Part shown: positions 35,520 to 46,400 of the stretch, piece by piece | How positions within the stretch are numbered: position 1 is the stretch's first letter | Layout: every line of letters begins with the position of its first letter | Assembly: GCA_019637335.1 (NCBI GenBank) | Contig: JAHBVV010000005.1 | Location: 62,001-126,000, forward strand | Direction of reading: 5' to 3' | DNA length: 64,000 nucleotides | From: Candidatus Hydrogenedentota bacterium | Lineage (GTDB): Bacteria; Hydrogenedentota; Hydrogenedentia; Hydrogenedentales; JAEUWI01 | Position numbers and translations under genes: made by a program | The notes under the pieces: model-generated | What the model saw: only the letters and a program-made list of their open reading frames with translations | What the model was told of the DNA's origin: nothing | Database searches by the model: none

Positions 35520-36791
35520 TTACAGCGCGATCACGTCCGGCATCGTCTGTTCCTCGGGCCCGAGCACGAGCAGCGCGCTCTGATCCGGAGTGAAGATTTC
35601 CGCGCAGCAGGTCTTGACGTCCGCCAACGTAACAGCGTCGACCCTTGAGATTATTTCGGATATCGGAACAAGCTTGCCGTAGTACATCATGGACTTCGCC
35701 ATACGCGCCATCCGCGTAAAGGTGCTTTCCATCGCCATAAGCATGCCCCCCTTGATCTGCTCCCGGTTCAGCTCCAGCTCCTCCTCCGAGAGACCATTGT
35801 CGCGCAGCTTCCGGAGTTCCGCAAAAGTCAATTCCAGGGTGTTCGCAAGCTGTTGCGGAGCCACGGCGGCGTACACCCCGAGCGAGCCGGCGGTCAGGTA
35901 GAACGCGTCGAAGGTGTAGATGCTGTACGCCAGCCCCTCCTCCTCGCGAATGCGCTCGAAGAGGCGCGACGTCGAGCCGCCGCCCAGGATGTTGCTGGTC
36001 ATGTCGTAGGCGTACTTCCGCTCGTCGTAGAGCGAGGGGGCGGGAAAAGCCAGCGTAATGTGCGATTGGGCGATGTCGCGGTGCACCGCCCGGATCCCGC
36101 TTTGGAACCGGGGCGCCGCGTCAAGCGGCGGAACCGCGCCCACCGAAATGGAGCCAAACTCCGCCGACACCTGATCGATCACCGCGCGACGGTCGAAGTT
36201 GCCGGCAATAGAAAACACCATGTTTTCCGGGCGGTACCAGCGCCGGAAGAAGTCAACCACATGGTCGTAGCCCAGTGCCGAAACGGATTCCGCCGACCCG
36301 GAGATCGAGCGCCCGAGCGCGTGGCCCGGCCAGTGATGTTCCGTAATCAGGTCGTGAACGTATTCGTCCGGCGTGTCCTCGATCGAGGCAATCTCCTCCA
36401 GAATGACATTCCGCTCCTTCTCCAGATCGCAGAAGAGGGAGTTCTTGACGAGGTCCGCCAGGATCTCGATGCCGGTGGCGACGTGCTTTTCGAGCACCTT
36501 GACGTAGAGGCAGGTGTATTCGCGCGAGGTGAAGGCGTTCAGCTGGCCGCCGCGGCTTTCGATCGCCGCCATGATCTCGTGAACATTCCGGTTCGATGTC
36601 CCTTTGAAAAACAGGTGCTCCAGAAAGTGGGCTATCCCGTTCTCGTCCGCGCGCTCATTGCCCGATCCGGTCCGTATCCAGACGCCGATACTGGCGGAGT
36701 GCAGGTACGGCAGCGGCTCCAGGCAGACCGCCAGGCCGTTGTCCAGCGTTATGACCTCCGCATCCTCCTGCGTGTAGACGATATCACTCAA
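35520..36791 (-). CDS. Single-domain M16 family metallopeptidase (processing-peptidase-like)
   Basis: 423 aa. The frame opens at TTG 36791; an ATG 7 bases upstream is in another frame and stops after five codons (MQTVE), overlapping this start. The zinc motif HxxEH is H55-F-L-E58-H59 within DENGIAHFLEHLFFKG, and the third ligand is expected in VILEEIASIEDTPDEYVHD. AHFLEHLFFKGT and the Gly-rich loop ILGGGSTSRLFERIREEEGLAYSIY are strong family marks of the bacterial YmxG/mitochondrial processing peptidase group. No signal peptide, so probably cytoplasmic. It lies downstream of pnp, as in many bacteria, but a strong terminator separates them. Confidence 0.9.
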   Translation of the reverse strand: MSDIVYTQEDAEVITLDNGLAVCLEPLPYLHSASIGVWIRTGSGNERADENGIAHFLEHLFFKGTSNRNVHEIMAAIESRGGQLNAFTSREYTCLYVKVLEKHVATGIEILADLVKNSLFCDLEKERNVILEEIASIEDTPDEYVHDLITEHHWPGHALGRSISGSAESVSALGYDHVVDFFRRWYRPENMVFSIAGNFDRRAVIDQVSAEFGSISVGAVPPLDAAPRFQSGIRAVHRDIAQSHITLAFPAPSLYDERKYAYDMTSNILGGGSTSRLFERIREEEGLAYSIYTFDAFYLTAGSLGVYAAVAPQQLANTLELTFAELRKLRDNGLSEEELELNREQIKGGMLMAMESTFTRMARMAKSMMYYGKLVPISEIISRVDAVTLADVKTCCAEIFTPDQSALLVLGPEEQTMPDVIAL

Positions 36792-36888
36792 CGGTTTGCA
36801 TTCCTTCCAGCACGTGTGCGCGACTCAGGCCCGCGCGCTCCTGAAATGGCCGCCGCGCCGGCAGCGGTAGCGCGCCGGCGCGGGGCCT

Positions 36889-36921
36889 CAAAAAAATGGC
36901 GCTTCCACGGGGAAGCGCCAT
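36889..36921 (-). terminator. Rho-independent terminator of pnp
   Basis: On the minus strand ATGGCGCTTCC (36921-36911) pairs with GGAAGCGCCAT (36906-36896), with a 4-base loop, followed by a run of seven T. It begins about 20 bases after the pnp stop codon. Confidence 0.92.
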
Positions 36922-36940
36922 CGTATCCATACATTCCCGA

Positions 36941-39253
36941 TTACCGGCGCCCGCCGCGGTCGCCGCCGCCGCGCCCGCCGCGATCACCACCGCGCCCGCC
37001 GCCACCGCCGCGTCCGCCGCGATCACCGCCACGTCCGCCACGGTCGCCGCCGCGCCCGCCCCGGTCACCCCGGTCGCGGTCACGGCTGGCTTCCTTCTTT
37101 TCAAGCTCGCTCGGGTCCACCCGGCCCAGCTCGACGTCGGCCTGCACTTTGGACAGGTTGACGCGGCCCATCTTGTCGATCTCGATCACCTTGATGTCGA
37201 TCTCGTCGCCGACGTCCACCACGTCCGTCACCTCGTTTACGCGGCCGGGGGCCAGCTCGGAGATGTGGATCATGCCTTCCTTGTTGCCCACCACGGTGCA
37301 GAAGGCGCCGAAGTTCATGATGCGCGTGATGGTGCCCTTGTAGAGCGCGCCCACCTCGACGTCCGCCGTGATTTCCTTGATGAGGTCAATCGCGGCCTGC
37401 GCGCTGGCGGCGTCCACCGCGGCGACATTGACGGTGCCGTCATCTTCCACGCTGATTTCCGAACCCGTTGAGGTCTGGATTTCGCGGATGACCTTGCCTC
37501 CCGGCCCGATGATGTCGCGGATCTTGTCGACGTCAATCTTGATCGTGTAGATGCGCGGCGCATACGGCGAGAGGTCCTCGCGCGGCCTGTCGATGCATTC
37601 CAGCATCTTGCCGAGAATGTATTCGCGGCCGGCCTTGGCCTGTTCGAGGGCCTTCTGCATCGTTTCGCGGGAGAGCCCCTTGATTTTGGTGTCCATCTGG
37701 AAGGCCGTGATGCCGTCCTTCGTTCCGCAGACCTTGAAATCCAGGTCGCCCAGGTGATCCTCGTCGCCCAGGATGTCGCTCAGGATGCGGATCTCGTCGC
37801 CTTCCTTGATCATGCCCATGGCGATGCCCGCCACCGGCGCCTTGATCGGGACGCCGGCGTCCATCATGCAGAGCGTGCCGCCGCAGACGGTCGCCATCGA
37901 GCTCGAACCGTTGCTTTCGGTCACCTCCGACACAATGCGGACGGTGTACGGGAAGTCCTTGAGCGTTTCATCGGCCGCGCGCTCTTCCTCGCTCACAAAC
38001 GGCACCATGTTCATCAGCGCGCGCTCCGCCAGTTTGCCGTGGCCGATTTCGCGGCGGCCCGGACCCATAATGCGGCGCACTTCGCCCACCGACCAGGAGG
38101 GGAAGTTGTAGTGCAGGAAAAAGCGGCGGAATTCATCGCCCGTGAGCTCATCGAAGCGCTGCTCGTCGCGGGTCGTGCCGAGGGTTGTGGTCACGAGGGC
38201 CTGGGTTTCGCCGCGCGTGAAGAGGGCGGAACCGTGGGCGCGCGGAAGCACGCCAACTTCGATCGTGATATTGCGGATTTCGTCGAGTGCGCGCCCGTCC
38301 ATGCGGCGGTTGGTCTCGATGACCTGGCCCCGCATGACGCGCTTCTTCAAGTCGCTGAACGCCGCCTTCGCGTCGCCTTCGAGCTCCGCCCAGCGCTCCT
38401 CGCCGTATTTCTCCGCGAGCGCGGCGAGGGCTTCGTCCTTGATCGCGTCGATGGTTTCGTAGCGCACCTGCTTTTCGGAAATCGCCTGCGCTTCCTTGAC
38501 GCGGCCGGCGTACCCTTCGATGGCCGCCACGATTTCGTCGTTGAGGTTGATTACCTCCACCGGCATCTTCTCCACGCCCGCCTTTTCGCGGAGCTCGTGG
38601 ATCGCTCGGATGATCTTCTGGATGTGCGCGTGGCCGAATTCCAGGGCGTCCAGCATAAGGGACTCGGGTACTTCGTGTGCGTGCCCTTCCACCATCGTGA
38701 TCGCGTCGGCCGTGCCGGCGATGACAATGTCGATATCGCTCTCGGGCATCAGCTCCATCGAAGGATTGACCACAAGCTGGCCGTCAATCATCCCCACGCG
38801 CACCGCGCCAATCGGCTCGGAAAGCGGCACTTTCGAAATGTGCAGCGCCGCCGAGGCCGCGTTGATGCTCATCACATCCGGATCATTGACATTGTCCGCC
38901 GAAAGCACGGTCTGGCAGACCTGAAGCTCGTTCAGGAAGCCCTTGGGGAACAGCGGACGCAGGGGGCGGTCCGTCATGCGGCACACGAGGATCTCGCGCT
39001 CCGAGGGGCGCGCCTCGCGGCGGAAGAAATTCCCCGGGATCTGGCCCACCGCGTAGAACTTCTCGCGGTAGTCGACCGTCATCGGGAAGAAATCCTGGCC
39101 CGGCCGCGCGTCGGGCGCAACGCAGACCGCCGAAAGGACCATGGTGTCGCCGCTGCGGCAAATCACCGATCCGTGGGCCTGCTTCGCGATGCGCCCCGTT
39201 TCAAATTCCAGTGTTACGTCGTCCAATTGGACAGAAAGGCGTACTGTTGACAT
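36941..39253 (-). CDS. pnp: Polyribonucleotide nucleotidyltransferase (PNPase) with RGG-rich tail
   Basis: 770 aa from ATG 39253. Two RNase PH domains are present (about 5-220 and 310-540; the second carries [29 protein letters not shown]). A KH domain follows with the loop [11 protein letters not shown], then an S1 domain ([20 protein letters not shown]). It degrades RNA 3'-5' phosphorolytically and works with RNase E or other degradosome partners. Unusual: residues about 724-770 are an Arg/Gly/Asp repeat of GDRGGRGG type, which is not part of standard PNPase and resembles RGG RNA-binding or condensate-forming tails. rpsO lies 293 bases upstream, as in E. coli, with a terminator between. Confidence 0.95.
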   Translation of the reverse strand: MSTVRLSVQLDDVTLEFETGRIAKQAHGSVICRSGDTMVLSAVCVAPDARPGQDFFPMTVDYREKFYAVGQIPGNFFRREARPSEREILVCRMTDRPLRPLFPKGFLNELQVCQTVLSADNVNDPDVMSINAASAALHISKVPLSEPIGAVRVGMIDGQLVVNPSMELMPESDIDIVIAGTADAITMVEGHAHEVPESLMLDALEFGHAHIQKIIRAIHELREKAGVEKMPVEVINLNDEIVAAIEGYAGRVKEAQAISEKQVRYETIDAIKDEALAALAEKYGEERWAELEGDAKAAFSDLKKRVMRGQVIETNRRMDGRALDEIRNITIEVGVLPRAHGSALFTRGETQALVTTTLGTTRDEQRFDELTGDEFRRFFLHYNFPSWSVGEVRRIMGPGRREIGHGKLAERALMNMVPFVSEEERAADETLKDFPYTVRIVSEVTESNGSSSMATVCGGTLCMMDAGVPIKAPVAGIAMGMIKEGDEIRILSDILGDEDHLGDLDFKVCGTKDGITAFQMDTKIKGLSRETMQKALEQAKAGREYILGKMLECIDRPREDLSPYAPRIYTIKIDVDKIRDIIGPGGKVIREIQTSTGSEISVEDDGTVNVAAVDAASAQAAIDLIKEITADVEVGALYKGTITRIMNFGAFCTVVGNKEGMIHISELAPGRVNEVTDVVDVGDEIDIKVIEIDKMGRVNLSKVQADVELGRVDPSELEKKEASRDRDRGDRGGRGGDRGGRGGDRGGRGGGGGRGGDRGGRGGGDRGGRR

Positions 39254-39504
39254 AGTTCTTCTAACTCCGTGGACACAGTATCGCCTCCCACAACGATCGG
39301 GCCCGTCTTTTTCATCTCTTCTTCTTCGTTCTTCCATGCGCCGTCGGCGGCGCAACGCGCGTAGTGCGCGGGCGGACGCCAGGGGGTCTGCTGCTGTCCT
39401 GGGCTGGTCCGCTTTTCGGCCTCGCCCGGCGGGGGCCGGTGAGGCCAGGTCCTTCCCGGCGGTAGCCGCGCAGTGCGGGGAGCCGCCGGTAAGGCATGCG
39501 TGAT

Positions 39505-39538
39505 AAAACACTCGGGGCGGCGCTACCGCCGCCCCGAG
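39505..39538 (-). terminator. Rho-independent terminator after rpsO
   Basis: CTCGGGGCGGCG and CGCCGCCCCGAG form a perfect 12-bp stem with a 4-base loop directly after the rpsO stop codon (minus strand), followed by TGTTTTATC. The rpsO-pnp order with an intervening terminator mirrors E. coli. Some read-through into pnp is expected because no clear pnp promoter is visible in the 39254-39504 leader, which itself holds further GC-rich inverted repeats. Confidence 0.88.
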
Positions 39539-39546
39539 GGCATTCC

Positions 39547-39816
39547 TTACTTACGCAGGCCGAGCTCCGCGATGAGCGCCCGGTAGCCTTCCAGATCGTT
39601 GTTCCGGAGGTAGGCCAGCAGATTGCGCCGCTTGCCCACCAGCCGCAGCAAACCGCGCTGTCCGGCAAAGTCCTTCTTGTGCACCTTGAAGTGCTCGGTC
39701 AGGTCGTTGATACGCTGCGTCAGAAGCGCGATCTGCACTTCCGTCGACCCCGTATTCTTCTCGTCCTTCCCGAATTTCTTGATGACTTCCTGCTTCTGTT
39801 CCTTGGTTATCGCCAT
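39547..39816 (-). CDS. rpsO: Ribosomal protein S15
   Basis: 89 aa from ATG 39816 (GAAAGGTG upstream). [51 protein letters not shown] is the S15 signature that binds 16S rRNA helices H20-H22. Length matches the family exactly. The gene is followed by its own terminator, then pnp. Confidence 0.97.
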   Translation of the reverse strand: MAITKEQKQEVIKKFGKDEKNTGSTEVQIALLTQRINDLTEHFKVHKKDFAGQRGLLRLVGKRRNLLAYLRNNDLEGYRALIAELGLRK

Positions 39817-39891
39817 GGATTCACCTTTCGTTGTATTCACCCGGGCCAAGTGCGCCGCCGGTGACCGCGGTCGACCGAGCGCCGGGCAACT

Positions 39892-39917
39892 CCACAAAAT
39901 CCCGGCAAGACGCCGGG
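39892..39917 (-). terminator. Intrinsic terminator after pgk
   Basis: CCCGGC-GTCTT-GCCGGG followed by ATTTTGT on the minus strand, 14 bases after the pgk stop. The stem is short (6-7 bp), so leakage towards rpsO is possible. Confidence 0.6.
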
Positions 39918-39930
39918 CGATTCAACTGTG

Positions 39931-41124
39931 CTATTTGTCCGTCAACGCGGCGATGCCCGGAAGGATCTTCCCTTCGAGCATCTCCAGCGAAGCGCCGCCG
40001 CCCGTAGAAACGTGCGACATCTTCTCCGCCAGGCCGAACTGCGCGACCGCGGCCGCGGTATCGCCGCCGCCGATCACGCTCGTGATGGTCTCGCTTTCGG
40101 CAAGCAGATCCGCGATGGCGCGGGTGCCGCCGGCAAACTTCTCCATCTCAAACACGCCCACCGGGCCATTCCAGACGACCGTGGCCGCCTTCTTGATGGC
40201 TTCGAGGAACTGTTCCCGGGTCTTGGGCCCGATATCCAGGCCTTCCCAGCCGTCCTCGATCTCGCCCAGGCCGCAAACCTTCGTGTTCGCGTCGTTCGAG
40301 AAGGCGTCCGCGACGATATTGTCCACGGGAAGGAGCAATTCTACTCCTTTTTCCTTCGCCTTTGCCATCACCTGATTCGCCGTGTCGAGGCCGGCCTCGT
40401 CGAGCAGCGAATTGCCGATGGCGTAGCCCTGCGCCTTCATGAAGGTGTAGGCCATGCCGCCGCCGATGATCAGCGTGTCGACGAGGTTGAGCAGGTTGTC
40501 GATGACCGTGATCTTGTCCGACACCTTCGCGCCGCCCAGAATCGCGATCAGCGGCCGCTTCGGGCTGTGCAGCACGCCGCCGATGTACTCGATCTCCTTG
40601 GCGACCAGGAAGCCCGCCGCGCTCTGCGCCACGTACTTCGTCACGCCCTCGGTCGAGGCGTGTGCGCGGTGCACCGTGCCGAACGCGTCGCTGACGTAGA
40701 CATCCGCCAGCTTCGCCAGCTGCTCGGAAAGCGCCGGATCGTTCTTCGTTTCACCGGGGTGAAAGCGCGTGTTCTCCAGCAGGAGAATATCGCCGGCGGC
40801 CAGCTTGGCCACCGCCGCCTCCACCTCGGGGCCCACGATGTCGTCGGCCTTGGACACATTGCCGCCCACCAGCTTGCGCAGCTCGTCCGCGACAGGATCC
40901 ATCTTGAACTTGCTGTTGTCCTCGCCGGCTTTGGGGCGGCCCAGGTGCGACATCAGAATCAGCTTCCCGCCCTGGTCGCGGACGTACTGGATGCTCTTGA
41001 GCGCCGCCACAATGCGGGTGTTGTCCCGCACCGTGCCGTCCGCGTTCTGCGGGACGTTAAAGTCCACCCGCATGAGCACGCGCTTGTCCTTCAATTGAAG
41101 GTCGGTGATACTCAGCTTGTTCAT
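39931..41124 (-). CDS. pgk: Phosphoglycerate kinase
   Basis: 397 aa from ATG 41124, two bases after the gap stop codon. It starts with RVLMRVDFNVP, keeps SHLGRPK, LLENTRFHPGE, the nucleotide-binding GGAKVSDK and the GGGDTAAAV loop, and has the family length. It makes ATP from 1,3-bisphosphoglycerate in glycolysis and runs in reverse in gluconeogenesis. It is clearly translated from the same message as gap. Confidence 0.97.
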   Translation of the reverse strand: MNKLSITDLQLKDKRVLMRVDFNVPQNADGTVRDNTRIVAALKSIQYVRDQGGKLILMSHLGRPKAGEDNSKFKMDPVADELRKLVGGNVSKADDIVGPEVEAAVAKLAAGDILLLENTRFHPGETKNDPALSEQLAKLADVYVSDAFGTVHRAHASTEGVTKYVAQSAAGFLVAKEIEYIGGVLHSPKRPLIAILGGAKVSDKITVIDNLLNLVDTLIIGGGMAYTFMKAQGYAIGNSLLDEAGLDTANQVMAKAKEKGVELLLPVDNIVADAFSNDANTKVCGLGEIEDGWEGLDIGPKTREQFLEAIKKAATVVWNGPVGVFEMEKFAGGTRAIADLLAESETITSVIGGGDTAAAVAQFGLAEKMSHVSTGGGASLEMLEGKILPGIAALTDK

Positions 41125-41126
41125 GA

Positions 41127-42164
<1,038 letters not shown>

Positions 42165-42385
42165 TCAGCGCGTCTGGTTCCCGCCGCGGTTCGCGCGGCA
42201 CACCGGTCTTGGCCGGTATTCGGAACGCATCCGTGAATGAAGGAGAAAGACGTTGCTTGCGGCGCTCGGGGGCGCTGGATTGCCCCACAATCCGGGCCGG
42301 ATCGGGGGATCGTCCGGCCTGCGCAGTAACTTTCAACCCTGTCCGTCTTCGCAGGGACCTGTTTTTCCATTCACGAATCGCGGAA

Positions 42386-42415
42386 AGTATGTCACATCGC
42401 CGCGCCGCAAGTCAA
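42386..42415 (-). promoter_or_regulatory. Candidate proximal promoter P2 of gap-pgk
   Basis: TTGACT (42415-42410) and CATACT (42391-42386) with an 18-base spacer on the minus strand, giving a leader of roughly 255 bases to the gap start. Confidence 0.55.
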
Positions 42416-42451
42416 TTCGTCCGCCGCGCCCGACGGGGCGTCGGTCGTGTC

Positions 42452-42497
42452 TGGAAAAGGAGGGGAGGGGCCCCGGGTGGTCAGCTCCAGGGCCCCT
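42452..42497 (-). terminator. Hairpin with T-run between the two gap promoters
   Basis: On the minus strand AGGGGCCC pairs with GGGCCCCT (plus two more pairs past one mismatch), then CCCCTCC and TTTT. It would lie about 40 bases into a P1 transcript. It may end a short RNA or attenuate P1 output; the gap before the T-run makes it suboptimal as a terminator. Confidence 0.4.
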
Positions 42498-42536
42498 CAG
42501 GGAAGAGAGTCATAGAAACGGTTGTTCTATACCCGA

Positions 42537-42565
42537 AGTATAGCGCAAATTCTTAAATACGTCAA
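42537..42565 (-). promoter_or_regulatory. Candidate distal promoter P1 upstream of gap-pgk
   Basis: TTGACG (42565-42560) and TATACT (42542-42537), 17-base spacing, in an AT-rich stretch that stands out from the GC-rich surroundings. This is the closest match to the sigma70 consensus in the window. Confidence 0.65.
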
Positions 42566-42690
42566 GACGGAATTGCTGGTTTCCGTAAAAAAATATACGC
42601 CCAAAAGGGTGGGAAGTCATAAGTGCTTTCAAAAAAATAACTTGTGACGATGCTTGTGGTCGCGCCAATCCTCGTTCTTGCGCCGGAAGG

Positions 42691-42727
42691 GAATAGAAAA
42701 GCCCGCAGTCGCTGGCGACCGCGGGCT
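42691..42727 (-). terminator. Intrinsic terminator after the Asp-rich protein gene
   Basis: AGCCCGCGGTCGC pairs with GCGACTGCGGGCT with one mismatch and is followed by TTTTCTATTC on the minus strand, 30 bases after the stop codon. Confidence 0.8.
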
Positions 42728-42757
42728 GAACCCGGCATGGTGACGCGTCTCGGGTGA

Positions 42758-43279
42758 TCAGTCGTCGTCGAGATCGTCGAAATTGAAACTCTCGCCATCG
42801 CCATCGTCGCCATCATCGTCGTCGTCATCAAAGCTGAATGCGGCCCCGTCGCCCTCGTCGCCGGATTCATCATCGTCATCGTCATCATCATCATCATCAT
42901 CATCATCATCGCCGTCGTCGTCGTCAAAGCTGAAGGACGTATCGTCATCGTCCCCCGCATCGGCGCTTGCCTCCTCCTTTTTGCCATAGTAATCGTCGTC
43001 GTCGTCCTCGTCGTCCTCCACCTCGAAGCCAAGCGCGCGCGCCAGCGCCTTGATATCGGCGTTCCCCTCCATCGCCTTGCGCTTCTCCTCCTCGAATTTC
43101 ACGTCGCCGGCCTTCTCCTTGCAGCGGACGTCAATGAGCTGCGCGTTCTCGAAGCACTGGCCGATTTCGGAGAGGACCTCCTTCAGCGCATCCTTGAAGT
43201 TCTGGTCGCCCTTCATGGCCGCCTCGGCCTTGCCGCGGTCCTTTCCGGGATTCGAGCTGAGTCCGATCTTGAATGACAT
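42758..43279 (-). CDS. Small protein with poly-Asp tail and three FxFDD motifs
   Basis: 173 aa from ATG 43279 with GGAGAA upstream. I do not recognise the family. Residues 1-85 are charged and helical (KDALKEVLSEIGQCFENAQLIDVRC and KFEEEKRKAMEGNADIKALARALGFEVEDD), perhaps a small folded domain. Residues 87-173 are largely Asp with three aromatic repeats: FSFDD at 116, FSFDD at 148 and FNFDD at 165. The Asp run is encoded by a GAT/GAC microsatellite (plus strand CATCATCATCGTC, about 42868-42912) that could vary in length. Such tails mimic nucleic acid or bind basic proteins and metal ions; no function is claimed. It has its own terminator and is divergent from the Tricorn-like gene. Confidence 0.78.
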   Translation of the reverse strand: MSFKIGLSSNPGKDRGKAEAAMKGDQNFKDALKEVLSEIGQCFENAQLIDVRCKEKAGDVKFEEEKRKAMEGNADIKALARALGFEVEDDEDDDDDYYGKKEEASADAGDDDDTSFSFDDDDGDDDDDDDDDDDDDDESGDEGDGAAFSFDDDDDDGDDGDGESFNFDDLDDD

Positions 43280-43482
43280 GCGGAGTTCTCCAGTCACTGG
43301 GGGAGCGGCGGCGGACGCGCCCTGGCTGCCGCCCGCGCCGTCCTCCCTGCCAGCCGCCAGTCTAGCAGAAGGGCGGCGCGCCGGCAAGCCATTTTCGCGC
43401 GCGCCGGGCAACGGGACGGCGCCGGGTGCTATCATAGCGCCCGCGGGTCCCCCCGGGGTCCGCGAAACCAACAGGAGACAAT

Positions 43483-46400
43483 ATGTCTGGATACTACCGG
43501 CAGCCCACGGTGCATGGAGACACGGTCGTTTTTGTTTCCGAGGATGACCTCTGGCGCGTGCCGTTGGCCGGCGGGACGGCGTTGCGCCTCACCGCGAGCC
43601 AGGGGGCCGTCGCGACGCCATGTCTCGCGCCCGATGGCAAATGGATCGCGTTCAGCGCGCGGGAAGAGGGCGCGTGGGAGGTCTACGTCATGCCCGCGAA
43701 TGGCGGCCCCGCGGAACGGCTGACCTTTCAGGGGGGCGTCGCCGTCGTGGTGGGCTGGGTGGGCGACGGCGCCGAAATTCTCTATTCGAGCGACGCGGAC
43801 GCCCCATTCAGCCGCGCGCGCCATCTGTGGTCCGTGCCGCGAACGGGCGGCATTCCGGCGCGGCTGCCGTGGGGCATTGCGAACCACCTGAGCCGCGGCC
43901 CCGGGAACAGTGCGGTTATTGGAAGAAGCACGGGCGACCCCGCACGGTGGAAGCGCTATCGCGGCGGCAACGCGGGCCAGCTCTGGGTCGATCGCGAGGG
44001 CGAGGGAACATTTGAACGGATCAATCCCGTTGAGGGCAACATCACCGCGCCCATGTGGATCGGGAAGCGCATCTACTTCATTGCCGACCACGAAGGCGTC
44101 GGCAACCTCTACAGCTGCACGCCCGCCGGGCGAAACGTCCACCGACACACGCACCACGAGGACTTTTACGCGCGCGGCGCGAGCACCGACGGCCGCACGG
44201 TCGTCTATCACGCGGGCGGCGACCTCTATCGCTACGACATCCGCGAGGACACCGCGCAAAAAATACCCGTGGACCTGCCCAGCCCCCGCGTGCAGCGGAA
44301 CCGGCGTTACGCCCCGGCGGACAAGTACCTTCAGGGATACCAGCTCCGGCCCGACGGAAAGGCGCTCGCCCTGACCGCGCGCGGAAAACTGTTCACGATG
44401 GGCAACTGGGAAGGTCCCGTCTTCCAGCACGCCAACGAACCCGCCGCGCGCGCCCGGCTTTGCGCCTGGCTGAACGACGGCAAGCGCGTGGTTTTTGTAT
44501 CGGATCGCACGGGCGAAGAGCGCCTCGAAATTGCGGACACCACGGGAACGGGGAAGCCGCGCACGTTGAAGAAAATCGATATCGGCCACGCCATGGGACT
44601 TGCGGTTTCGCCGATCACCGATCGCGTTGCGGTGGAAAACCACCGCTTCGAGCTTATCGTGGCCGACCTGGCGTCCGGCAAGAGCCGCACCGCGGACCGC
44701 AGCGAATTCGGCCCCATTACGGGCGCGGCCTGGTCGCCCGACGGCCAGTGGATCGCCTATTCCTTCCCGGATACGTCGCGGACCCGCGTCATTCGGCTCT
44801 ACCACGCCCCCACCGGAAAGCGGTTCTGCGTCACCCGCTCCGAATTCTTCGACGCCGCGCCGTCGTGGGACCCGGAAGGCAAATACCTCTACTTCCTGTC
44901 GTTTCGCGCGTTTAATCCCGTCTACGATACGCTCCACTTCGATCTCGGCTTCCCCAAAGCGATGCGGATTATGGTGGCTCCCCTCCGGCTGGACGTGCCC
45001 GATCCCTTCGTGCTCCGCCCGGATCCCCCCGAGACCCCAAAGGCCGATGCCGAAAAAGACAAGGACAAAGAGAAGGACAAAGAGAAGGGCACGAAGGTCG
45101 CTCCGATCAAAATCGATACCGCCGGCCTTACGGACCGGATCCTGATGTTCCCGCGCGAAGCCAGCCGCTACGGCCGCGTCGTCGGGCTCAAGGGCAAGCT
45201 GCTCTACAGCGAATACCCCATACGCCATGCCCTCGGCGGCAACGGGGGATCGGGCGAGGGCCGCGGGAGCGTCTACTGTTTCGACCTGGCCTCGATGAAG
45301 GAGGAACAGATCCTCACCGGGGTCGATGGTTTCTCGCTCTCGCGCAATCGCGCCATGCTCATCTATCGTTCCGGCAAGAAACTGCGCGTGGTCAAGGCGG
45401 GGGAGAAGCCGGCCGAACAGAAAGCAAACGGCCTGGTGCGCGACGGCGGCAAGTCGACCGGCTGGATCGATCTCGACCGCATCAAGGTCGCCGTCGATCC
45501 GCCTCAGGAATGGCGGCAGATGTTCCGCGAAGCCTGGCGGCTCCAGCGCGACTATTTCTGGGACGAAAAAATGTCCGGCGTGGACTGGAAAAAAGTGTAC
45601 CGCCGCTACGAACCCCTCCTGGAGCGTGTCTCCTGCCGGGGTGAATTGTCCGACCTCCTGTGGGAGATGCAGGGCGAACTCGGCACGTCGCACGCCTACG
45701 AATACGGAGGCGATTATCGAAGCGCGCCCCACATGCCGCAGGGAATGCTTGGAGCCGACCTGGCCTGGGACGCGCGCGGCAAGGGATATCGGATCGGGTC
45801 CATGATCGCCGGCGATTCGTGGGATGAAGACGCGCACTCGCCCCTGCTCGCGCCGGGAACGGGCGTGGCGAAGGGCGATCTGATTCTGGCCATCAACGGG
45901 CAGCCTCTCTCCAAAGCGGTGACGCCCGGGCACGCCCTCGTGAACCGGGCCGGCCAGCAGGTGGCCCTGACCGTGCGCCGCAAGAAAGCCGCCCCGCGCG
46001 TGGTGACCGTGCGCGCGCTTGGCGGCGAGCAACTACTCCGCTACCGCGCCTGGGTCAACGAGAAGCGCGCCGAGGTCCACCGCCGTGGCGGCGGGCAGGT
46101 TGGTTACGTGCACATCCCCGACATGGGCGCGCGCGGCTATGCGGAATTCCACCGGGGCTGGCTGCCGGAGCTGCATTACCCGGCGCTGATCGTCGATGTG
46201 CGCTTCAACGGCGGCGGGCACGTCTCCCAGTTGCTGCTGGAAAAGCTGGCCCGCAAGCGCCTCGGCTACGACGTGGCGCGCTGGCATGCGCCGGAGGCCT
46301 ACCCGCGCGAGTCGGTTCAGGGGCCGATGGTCGCGCTGACCAACGATTTCGCGGGGTCCGATGGCGATATCTTCTGCCATTGCTTCAAGCGCATGGGCCT

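Noticed and set aside
36950-37085. CGCCGCCGC-rich tract as a mobile or structural repeat
   Set aside because: It encodes the RGG-type tail of PNPase in frame.
42868-42912. CATCATCATC microsatellite taken as an intergenic simple repeat
   Set aside because: It is inside the Asp-rich protein and encodes Asp codons on the minus strand in frame.
43432-46032. Minus-strand frame of about 860 codons opposite the Tricorn-like gene
   Set aside because: Antisense shadow of the conserved protease; no recognisable domains.
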